From Lithobates sylvaticus (lineage: Eukaryota; Chordata; Amphibia; Anura; Ranidae), in assembly GCA_028564925.1 (NCBI GenBank), contig CM053029.1:190022440-190086439 (forward strand): a stretch of DNA of 64,000 bases, read 5' to 3'. Shown piece by piece: positions 55,800-64,000 of the stretch. The notes beneath the pieces are model-generated. The model did no database searches. It saw only the letters and a list, made by a program, of their open reading frames with translations, and was not told the DNA's origin. How positions within the stretch are numbered: the stretch's first letter is position 1; each line of letters starts with the position of its first letter. The position numbers and the translations under genes were made by a program.

Positions 55800-56652
55800 A
55801 ATTTTTTTTCTGTCGTACGGGAATCTGCCATTGTTAACAAGGCGGATCCCTGTTCTGATAGAGGACATCTCAGAGATCTGCTGTTCCCAGTGATCAGGAA
55901 CAGCGATCTCTATAATGTCCCAGTAAACCCACCCCCCCCACAGTTAGAACACACCGAGGGAACATATTTAACCCCTTGATCACCCCCTAGTGTTAACCCC
56001 TTCCCTGCCAGTCTCATTTATACATTGATCAGTGCATTTTTATACACTATGTAAAAATCCCTGCTAAAAATTGCGGATCACCGCCATTACCAGTAGAAAC
56101 TATAAAAAAATAAATAAAAGTCCCTAAATCTATCCCATAGTTTGGAGACGCGCTAACGTTTGCGCAAACCAATCAATATATGCCTATTGCGATTTTTTTT
56201 TTTTTACCAAAAATATGTAGAAGAATACATATTGGCCTAAACCAGGGGTCTCAAACTAGCGGCCCTCCAGATGTTGCGGAACTACAAGTCCCATCATGCC
56301 TCTGCCATGCCTGTAACTGTCAGCCTTGCAATGCCTCATGGGAATTGTAGTTCCGCAACAGCTGGAGGGCCACCAGGTTGAGACCCCTGGCCTAAACTGA
56401 TGAAGACATTTTTATATATTTTTTATTTTGGATATGCATTATATGTCATTTTTTCTTGTTTATAGCGCAAAAAATTAAAACCGCAGAGGTGATCAAATAC
56501 CACCAAAGAAAGCTCTTTGTGGGAAAAAATACATCAATTTTGTTTGGGTACAACGTTGCATGACCGCACAATTGTCAGTTAAAGCGACGCAGTGTCGTAT
56601 CACAAAACTGGCCTGGTCATTAAGGGGGAAAATCCTTCCGTGGCTGTAGTGG
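55800..56652. mobile_element. Family A element
   Basis: 'GTTAACCCCTTCCCTGCCAG', 'GATCAAATACCACCAAAGAA' and 'GTTAAAGCGACGCAGTGTCG' blocks. The right end GGCTGTAGTGG is followed by TTAA (56653-56656). It is interrupted by the hAT MITE at 56243-56389. Confidence 0.75.
56243..56389. mobile_element. hAT MITE (family K) with perfect 8-bp duplication, nested in family A
   Basis: The 147-bp element starts CAGGGGTCTCAAACTAGCGG and ends CCAGGTTGAGACCCCTG, with inverted repeats extending about 45 bp with few mismatches. GCCTAAAC at 56235-56242 and 56390-56397 is the target duplication. The other family A copy at 33002-33013 shows the uninterrupted site GGCCTAAACTGA. Confidence 0.95.
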
Positions 56653-56775
56653 TTAAGCACTTTCTGATCCATAGAAGTTTACGGAAACACTTGATTTTAG
56701 ATTACAGTATAGTGTGTTTTTCTACTCAAATGCAATAATTAAATGAAAATTAATAAATTAAATAAAAAAACCTTT

Positions 56776-56932
56776 TCCCAACCCCTAACCCTAATATTAA
56801 ACCCTAACCCTAATATTAACCCCTAATCCTAATATTAAACCCTAACCCTAATATTAACCCCTAATCCTAACCCCCAACCCTAATATTAACCCCTAACACT
56901 AATATTAAACCCTAAGCCCTATACCTAATTTA
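56776..56932. repeat. Telomere-like degenerate array (CCCTAA / CCTAATATTAA)
   Basis: The unit alternates AACCCTAACCCTAATATTAA and AACCCCTAATCCTAATATTA for about 150 bp. It includes true CCCTAA telomere hexamers but with an ATATTAA insertion in each unit. Confidence 0.85.
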
Positions 56933-57022
56933 GTGCTACCCCCACAAGAGCCGCTTTAAAATTATTGTTTCCCCACTATGCCTCTTCAACCCCAAGAACA
57001 GACTCAACCCCACTGGCACACC

Positions 57023-58740
57023 TGGTAGTAGTGTAGTGTAAATACCAAAGTAAAGGACACAGGTTATATTGAGCACAAAAAGTAACTGCAATAAACAAGT
57101 ATGTTGTAATAAAACAAAAGACAGAGGTTACAGGAAAATTCTACAAGATCAAATCTGTCTGCTTTCAGGGGGACCCCTTTAAGTGAAGTGGGCCCCAAGA
57201 GCAGAAATAAACACGAGAATAATGAGTCAGTTAAATCGGGCTATATGAGTCCAGGCAGGAGGAGGATAGAGGAATGACCTTGTTTTAGTCTGTCAGTCCT
57301 CTCCCTTCATCACGCCAGCACCAGAGTCCCAGAAGGCCTGCTTAACCACAATATCTGACCCAGTGCACTTAATCAACCCCCAACCTGGATCCACCTGTAA
57401 GTGTCTAGTGTCCTAAACACCGATGGGGCCCTTAAGATTTTGGGTGACTTTAAGGTGGTGCACTTGTTGATCTCCTGTAATGAGGTGAACACAGTACATC
57501 CAAAGGGCTTGATAGGCAACTGGTATTGTAACACTACAGTGAAATCCCAGACATACTTCCACTATCTCGGCGCTATGTAATGCCGCTCCCAACCACGTCC
57601 TCATCTGCCTGGAGCCAAATCTGGAGTGGGCACTCCGTTGTGCCTGAGAACATTTCGCGGAAATTTGATATCACACTATATTCGAAAACGATATCACACT
57701 ATATGACCCTTTCTTCTATCCGAGTACCGGTGGAGACCCCAGGACAAGTTGTGACCCCTTCCATGATATTTGAGGCTGACTGTGGCTTAACATATCAATG
57801 CCTGATGTGTTCATCTCTCTTGTGAGTGTGAACCCCAAAAGGGAGTTTGACGCACGGATTCTGGTGTGAGGTGCACTGTTATTTATCAGAGTAGGACCAC
57901 TACCTGTGTGTCTTCTGGGACTTTTCTCACAATCTATCAACTGTACCTACTTGTGTGGTTCTAACACATGAAAGCTGATCATAACTCATTATGACATTAG
58001 CGCTGCTGTAGTGACTTTAGACACTTGAGCTGGACTTTTGTACTATTTGTACTATTGTTGTGCCACAGCATCACAGTTCCATGTAACTAATGAAGGCCGA
58101 GCAACAAAGATAATTTAGAGTTCTGGCTTAGGAAGGATTGGGCAAGAGCCCGCTCACCAACTCCCATGTCCAAAGGCTGGAGGAGAACATACTGTGGTAC
58201 CATTCCTTGCAAGTGCCCGATTGACAACTCCTCATGGGGACATCCCATGCTGATTGGGATGCCTGGGGATGCACTCGGAGTCCTCCTTTAGCTCCGGATA
58301 ACCGCCGTAGACTTTTCTGTCTATAGCAGGCGTGATCTCTGGATCTAAGGCCACAGCACTCTGTCCAGACTCTCTCACGCCTTGTGGTAGTTCTCTCCTC
58401 TCCCAGGAAGCCTCTCTAGTGAGAACTCCCCCTGTGCACCAGTGCTTCTTGGCATATGTAGTTCTCTGTGTGTTGATTTCAGTCAAGCAACCTGAGCTGG
58501 TAACTCCATCTCCCAGAGTTCCTTGCCGCTCCTCCAGTCCTCCCTTGATTGGCTGACTTCACTCTGCCAGTGAAGAATTAGAGGAAAGGGCAGAGTGGGC
58601 TGTCTTGCCTGTGAACATATCTGTGAGAAGAAAAAGGAGGGGGGAAATCACTCCTGCAGAGCTGACAAGCTGTGTCTCTGTTCAATGAGAGTCCCAGCCA
58701 GCTTGGCAATGTAGTGCTGATACAGAGCAGCCGCTATACA
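57023..58740 (-). repeat. Probable 3' LTR of the Ty3/Gypsy fossil
   Basis: On the minus strand a purine-rich tract (AGTGGGGGGAG, 58741-58751) immediately precedes TGTATAGCGG, as a polypurine tract precedes an LTR. The far boundary, ending ...CTACTACCA near 57023, is a guess from the TG...CA rule. Without the 5' LTR for comparison the length (about 1.7 kb) is uncertain. Confidence 0.5.
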
Positions 58741-58751
58741 CTCCCCCCACT

Positions 58752-59700
58752 AGAGAAAATTTGGTCCTCCAAAGGCAGTAAAGTCTGGAACCTGTTACAT
58801 GCTTTAGAGTTACACGCGGAGGAAAAACAGGTTAATTCACACAAGAAATCAAACAGTTTGCTTTTGCATAAAGACCCGGCAGAGGAACCTCCCACAATTA
58901 GCATAGATGGGGAGGTTGTCCTGCCTACAGGCCACCTTAATCGGAATGGCCCAGCCAGATGTGCCAGGGAGTGAGCTAGGGTCGTCCTCCACCAAATCGG
59001 CGGTGGGAGTATCAGGCGTTTCAAGAGTCTTTTGAGATGTGAGAACAACCTACTCAGCGCTTTCACCCAGAGTTTTATATGTTAGTCTTTTTGGCTGGTG
59101 AATAACCGTTCGCTCTCGCTGTTCTTTAGGTGAGTCTGTTTCGGCAGACCTTCCAGAGAAAGGGGGTCCGTCTGGTTTCGGCCAGATGAAGTACCTTAGT
59201 CCCCGTCTGGAGCCTAATGCCCTGGGGGATCAGGGTAAGGTCCTTCCTATGGAGGATCAGTGTAACACCCGTATCTGTGCCTCTTTATGTGTGTGCACTT
59301 TTTTTGGCACCGTTTGGAGTTTTTGGGTGTGTTTCACACGCCACAGGCTTTTCAAAAAAAAAACTGCCTTTTTTTCTTCTTCCTGCTTAATAGGTTCAGC
59401 TTCCCCTTCCATGAAGGATGGAAAGTCTTCGGAAACTGCTGTCAGCAGGGAAGATTGAGGCTCTTCCAACTCCTCAAAAGGTGGACTTTGAGGCACAAAC
59501 TCAGAAGCCTCAGAAGTATCTCAGTGTCGGCCACCTTGGGAAGAAAAGAATGGGGGTGGCAGGCCCCGGCACTTGGGACAGCCACAGCCAATTCATTCCC
59601 ATCTCTTCATCCTCACTGTTCTCATCTTCTTCAGCAAGGGGCACAGACTGAGATCTAGTCACTGGTCAGGATCCCTGATCCGTGGGTATGGACTGTGGAT
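58752..59700 (-). pseudogene. Region between integrase and LTR of the Ty3/Gypsy fossil
   Basis: Coding-like fragments on the minus strand (for example an acidic PPFEELEEPQSS stretch near 59470) have no recognised domain. It may be the pol tail or an untranslated region. Confidence 0.4.
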
Positions 59701-59749
59701 TCGATTGTGATGGCACACAAACTGCTTCTGACAGGGGCAATAGATGATT

Positions 59750-60312
59750 ACGATGCCAGGTCTTCAGCGGGCCTGTGCTCCCTCAAGCTGAATCTGATAC
59801 ACTAAGAGTCCTGGCAACTGCTTGCAGACAACATAGGGTTGTGACTTCCAGCGGTCAGCCAACTTGTGTTTTCCAGGGACACCCAGGTTTCCCAGTAACA
59901 CTTCGCCACCAGGCTGTAGATCCTGCACTCACACCTTGAGGTCAAAATGTATTTTATTCCTCTGTCCTCTGGCCTCTGAGGCGGCTTGGGCCTTGTCATA
60001 AGCAGTCTTCTGACTTCTCCACAGATGGTCTACATAGCCTCTGTGGGATATTGCTGGGATATGGTCTAAGGATATGCCAAAGGCCAAGCATACTGGCAAC
60101 TGGGCCTCCAGTCCAAACAGACAATAGGGAGAGTACCCTGTGGCATAATTTGCGGTGCTGTTATGCACGATAGCTTCTATATGCTTGCTCCAGTGCTGCT
60201 TTTGTTCTGAAGTTAACGTCCCCAGCATATCCAGGAGAATTCTGTTGAATCTCTCTGGTTGAGGATCTCCCTGAGGATGGTATGGGGTGCTTCTAGACTC
60301 CTTGATGCCCAA
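59750..60312 (-). pseudogene. Integrase C-terminal region of the Ty3/Gypsy fossil
   Basis: STPYHPQGDPQPERFNR followed by LLDMLGTL is the end of the DDE catalytic core (the YHPQ-G-ERFNR block). The following 'GYSPYCLFGLEAQLP' and a 'GEVLL...W' type module match Ty3/Gypsy integrase C-termini. It would insert element cDNA into host DNA. It is part of a broken element. Confidence 0.85.
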
Positions 60313-60317
60313 CAGAT

Positions 60318-60490
60318 CTTTTTAAAGCATGTCAATATTCTGTTTGCTTTGTTAGAAGCAGTTTGGCATTACATGCCATTGCTGAGCCTATCATCTACTA
60401 GGACCCCCAGGTATTTTTCCATCCTAGATTCCCCCAGAGGTTCAACCCCTAGTGAGTAGATTGTATTCATATTTTTGCCACCCAAAAGCA
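60318..60490 (-). mobile_element. CR1-like LINE fragment inserted in the Ty3/Gypsy fossil
   Basis: The minus strand gives MEKYLGVLVDDRLS and a following ASNKANRILTCFKK, the reverse-transcriptase tail motif of CR1-type LINEs (compare DLGVLVDEKLS ... KANRILGCIK in chicken CR1). It is about 170 bp, without either end of a full LINE. Confidence 0.75.
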
Positions 60491-60789
60491 TTATTTGTGC
60501 GTGGGGTAGTTCTTTTCAGCGGGTACTAGACTCACATAGAGCCCCCAGCCTAGCACTTTTCGACTGGCAACAACGTGTAGCTTGTATGGCTTGGTTGGAT
60601 CTTCATAGGCCAGGACCGGGGCAGTTGTTAGGCTCCACTTCAGCTACCTGAAAGCCTCTTCAAACAGAGCAGTCCACTGTTCCTTAATGGACTCTCAAGG
60701 TTTTCTGGGCCCTCCAGTTGGTCCAACAGGCTTCACCAAATCTAAGTCGTCCTCATCTTCTTTGTTTTTCAGCAGCTCATTGAGTGGTT

Positions 60790-61500
60790 GAGCTATTTTA
60801 GCGAATCCCTGTACGAATCTTTGTAATAGGAACAGAATCCCAAAAATGACCTAAGCTCAGTCACATTAGTAGGCTTTGGCCAGCAGGTGACAGCTTCTAG
60901 CTTCACGGGGGGTTGGTGACCACTCCATCGGCAGACACAATGTGGCCAAGGTAGATGACTGAGGGTTGATAAAACTAGTACTTCTCCAGAGACAGCTTCC
61001 ACCCCTCATCATGCAGTCTCTTCAGGACTTTCTCCGGACGCTCTTTGTGTTCTTCCAAGGTCTTCCTGAAGACAATGATGTCATCTAGATAAACCAAAAC
61101 CTCGAGCATGTTCATGTCACCCACAATCTTCTCCATTAGTCTTTGGAAGGTAGCTGGGCGCTGGACAGGCCCTGAGGCATGCGGTCAAACTCGAGGAACC
61201 CCACTGAGGTAATAAAGGCGGTCTTCTCCCGATCCTCGGGATGCATGGAGATTTGGTAGTACCCGCTCTTCAAATCCAGCACATTGAACCATTGTGCCCC
61301 TGACAGACTCTGCAAGGCGTCTTCTTTCCTGGGAGTGGTGTACTGATTTGTACTTTGTTCAACGTCCGGTAGTCAATACACAGCCTCAGTAAACCATTCT
61401 TCTTCTGTACTACCACTATCGGGGAAGTGTATGGACTTCGGGACTCTCGGATGATACCCGCTCTCTTCAGCTCTGCCAGTTGTTCACGCAAGTCTTCCAG
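60790..61500 (-). pseudogene. Reverse transcriptase and RNase H start of the Ty3/Gypsy fossil
   Basis: RESRSPYTSPIVVVQKKNG and LRLCIDYRTLNKV are the classic first RT motifs of Ty3/Gypsy. Further down, WPKPTNVTELRSFLGFCSYY is the conserved block at the RT to RNase H transition. The catalytic region lies between them around 61070-61200 (wording for a V-Y-L-D-D type motif). It is part of a broken element. Confidence 0.88.
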
Positions 61501-61964
61501 ATCCCCTAAAGGAATCCGTGGAACCCTTTCTCTGAACAGCTTATCTTATTAGAGACAGATCCGGTGTTGGGCGCTCTTTGCACACCCCACATTGAACTCA
61601 CTCTTGGAGAATCCAGCATGCCATCTAGGGAGCTGGGTCTTGGCTCTTTCTTTCCATTCAGGGGAGAGAGGAGTGTCCTTCGGATAGAACTCCTCGACGG
61701 GGATCCCATCTTTTTTTTCCCCACCGGATCAGACGGCGAGACTGGGGTAGCCAGGTTCACTTGTCCCAGCAACATCCAAGCCGGCATCTTCCCTGGCGAG
61801 GCTGTGATGTTGCGAATACTGATCGAGATCTTCCTGTAACTTCTTTGCAATGCTTTGATTGAAACCACTTCGGGAATTATCTCCACCCCCATGTCTTCTC
61901 CCTGTCTGTCCGCTTCAAGGACAATGAAAGGGCCTGGTTGCTTCCAGTTTAGTTTGACAGATGC

Positions 61965-62648
61965 TCATAAACAGGCCACTTCACCAGACTGTAACACCTT
62001 CTCACACCAGTCCAAGTGCCAGATCTTTCCTACTCCCTTAACTGGGGCCTTCTGTTCTTGTAGCAGGCACTGATAGATTTGCCTCAGCATGGGGTGCACA
62101 CTTGTGTTTGAAGTGCCCAGTTCCAGAATAAGGGGTGTCACTAGCCTTTTGACAAGATCAGTATTGGTCCCTATGATGTAAGAACTCTTGCTGGCCCTGG
62201 GTGGGCGAGGACAGACCACTGCCAGAGTGTCAAAGGTCTCGGCCGTCCTAGCCACTGAGGGATCGAAGGTCAGCTTGACTGGTAGATAGCCATCATATGG
62301 GAAGTTCTGAGTCCCAATGCCCCATATCTCCAGCTTTTCCAACTTCTGCAATGGCAGTTGCTTGAGATGCCTGTCATAGAAGTCTCTGTAGAGAAGGGTC
62401 ACTTGAGCTCCAGAATCTAGAAGAGCCTTGGTATAGATTGCCTCTACTTGGATGGGGACAACAGGAGAAGGTCTAACTAGCCTGTCAGGAAATTTGGAGG
62501 AAGTGGCGGCCTTGGCCTGTTTGGTGGCTTGTATCCATGTTCCTTTCTTGTCTACGCTTAGTTCGGGAGGTCTGGTGTGCATTGACCCTCCGCCGCTGGG
62601 CACTATGTGTGAAAGGAGATGGGACACTGGGTCACTCGGAGGCAACAA
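61965..62648 (-). pseudogene. Aspartic protease region of the Ty3/Gypsy fossil
   Basis: ALLDSGAQVTLLYRDFY carries the DSGA active-site motif of retropepsins, and SSYIIGTNTDL the downstream (I)IG.(N/D) motif. The neighbours are gag on one side and RT on the other, in the order expected. Confidence 0.88.
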
Positions 62649-62814
62649 CGGGAGCCCTCTGCAAAGGATTGGACTTCCACTGCTGTCTCTTCACGTTGGT
62701 TTTGGAGCTAGCTACTGCAAATGGGCTCCCGGTTGGCTCCTTCACTGGGACCCTCTGGAATTTTACACCGGCTTCTGGTGCTGTGCTTCAGACTTCACTG
62801 GGCTTGGACACACC

Positions 62815-62850
62815 CATCAGCAATGTCCTACTCCTCCACAGTTGAAGCAT
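62815..62850 (-). pseudogene. Gag CCHC zinc knuckle
   Basis: The minus strand reads CFNCGGVGHC followed by a W and VCP-like context, the C-x2-C-x4-H zinc-knuckle pattern of nucleocapsid. Confidence 0.7.
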
Positions 62851-63076
62851 ACTCCATTGTTCATTGGCCTCCTGCCAGAGACAATAGGTAGGGTTGAGGC
62901 ACACTAGCCTCTGTGACACACTCATTGGGCGTTTTAGTGGTCTTTATTGCCAGCAAAGTCACCACCTCCATTATCTGTGCCATCTGAGACTTCAGGGCAG
63001 CTATTTCAGAGTTTGACTCCACTGCCTCCACAGACCCAACCTCAACCAGAGGTGCCGAGGCTGGACAAACGGCTAC

Positions 63077-63976
63077 TTACTTGGCATGGAACATGGCCTC
63101 CTCTTCCCTCACCAACTTGATGAGTTGGGGATATTTTAAGGACATAAAACCCACAGAGGTCTTCAGATGAAGCCAGACTGGATCATAGCATAGAGCCCCC
63201 TTTAGGATTTTCTGTATTCTGGCCTGATCTATGGCAGAAGGCATCATCCTTTTTTTTTTTAGCATGACCTGGTATAGCATCTTGTTCAGCCATCTGATGT
63301 ATTCAGACAGACGTTCAGCTTGGAGTTGAAGGGCATGCTCAAACTGATAGATCAGGTCGGCTGCTTTCTCTGTCTGCCCAAATTCCTCCTGTAAAATAGC
63401 CAGGAAATCATAAGCCATACAGGTCGTGTTGCTGAATCTCAAGTTCCTGATAGGCTCAGCAGCTGCTCCTTGCAGGCTCTCACTGATGCGCTGCTTCTTT
63501 TGGCAGGTCACACGCCTCTAGGGCCTGCATGGCCTGTTCCATCCAGACTTCATACTCTTCCTCTCCAGTGGGCACGGCTGTTTTCCGGAGAAGATCCTCA
63601 GCTTCCGATATCTTGCCCAGAACACACTGGACTGCCCTTCTGGCATTTTGATGATAAATTCCGTCCCTATCAGGGCCAGGGGTGTCGGGGAGGGAACTTC
63701 CTCCTCAACTGTCTTAGCCTGACTGGAACTGGTAGGACCCTCATCTGGAACTTTCGGATGGACTATATAAAGCTCCATCTTGTTGGCCAATTGCACACTG
63801 ACGCCTTTGAAACTCTCAGGAGCCCCCTGCTTCCACTCTAACATTGCATAGGTGCGGGAGGTCCCACGGTCTAGTCTGACAGCAATCACCCACACTTTCC
63901 TGTCTGCAGACAACATCTTCATTGCTTGGCTGATTTGTTCCTCAGTCCAGGTCCCCCCAGGGAGCTCAATCACCAC
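63077..63976 (-). pseudogene. Gag region of the Ty3/Gypsy fossil (PNMA-like)
   Basis: Two stretches resemble gag of the Gypsy lineage from which the vertebrate PNMA/Arc-type genes came. One has 'AYDFLAILQEEFGQTEKAAD' and 'LSEYIRWLNKML' (capsid C-terminal type: a short Q-x-E-x2-x-YI helix). The other has the N-terminal 'TYAMLEWKQGAPESFKGVSV'. This is a fossil with breaks, not a domesticated gene on this evidence. Confidence 0.75.
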
Positions 63977-64000
63977 GCTCGACCCTGAGCAGGCGCCTTC

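Larger units (their letters stand above)
56990..64000 (-). mobile_element. Ty3/Gypsy LTR retrotransposon, broken fossil, runs off the window
   Basis: The minus strand shows, in transcription order from the window end, gag-like, zinc-knuckle, aspartic protease, reverse transcriptase, RNase H beginning, integrase and then a probable LTR. The 5' LTR lies outside the window. The domain order (protease, RT, RNase H, integrase) is that of Ty3/Gypsy. It carries several breaks across pol and gag and an inserted CR1-like piece, so it is old and inactive. No envelope gene was recognised. Confidence 0.9.

Noticed and set aside
63077-63976. Domesticated PNMA-type host gene
   Set aside because: The region is directly continuous with protease, RT and integrase remnants and is broken, so a retroelement fossil is the simpler reading.

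Overview
The window reads as intronic vertebrate DNA, most likely from a ranid-type frog. That inference rests on the mix of abundant TTAA-flanked non-autonomous DNA transposons, hAT and pogo-like miniature elements, a DIRS fragment, L1 and CR1-like LINE pieces, a Ty3/Gypsy element and long CA/TA microsatellites, together with my recollection of these repeat families from ranid genomes. There are no bacterial-style genes, operons, tRNAs, rRNAs or CRISPR arrays. The long open frames are mostly translations of microsatellites, homopolymers and minisatellites.

One host gene is recognisable: LARP1, on the minus strand. Its first coding exon is at 51787-51988 in a CpG-rich, GC-box-bearing promoter region. 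Coding exon 2 is at 9168-9229 and coding exon 3 at 6931-6996. All splice sites have GT/AG ends, the phases agree (1 between exons 1 and 2, 0 between exons 2 and 3), and the peptides match the N-terminal part of vertebrate LARP1 as I recall it. The gene continues beyond position 1, so the La module and DM15 region lie outside the window. Intron 1 is about 42.6 kb, intron 2 about 2.2 kb, and at least 6.9 kb of intron 3 is present.

Intron 1 is packed with repeats. Three TTAA-flanked families recur, called A, B and C here. There are also TIR-bearing MITEs (D to G, M to Q), pogo-like elements with TA target duplications (H and a nested one), hAT MITEs with exact 8-bp target duplications (K), a Tc1-like element split by a 1.58-kb insertion, a DIRS recombinase fragment with inverted arms, a ~0.8-kb foldback element and a perfect 39-bp palindrome. 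Several elements carry consensus 5' splice donors in the same direction as LARP1.

Upstream of the LARP1 promoter (52.6-64 kb) lie, in order: a 1.9-kb hAT-type element with a perfect 8-bp target duplication whose interior has become a ~1.5-kb C-rich minisatellite; a small MITE; an L1-type LINE 3' end carrying a 147-bp insert with a 13-bp target duplication; a family A element carrying a hAT MITE with a perfect target duplication; a telomere-like CCCTAA array; and a minus-strand Ty3/Gypsy fossil (about 57.0 kb to beyond the window end) with a probable LTR, integrase, reverse transcriptase, protease and gag regions, into which a CR1-like LINE piece is inserted. I see no evidence of a novel protein-coding system. 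The most informative content is the LARP1 5' structure and the dated, nested transposon insertions.
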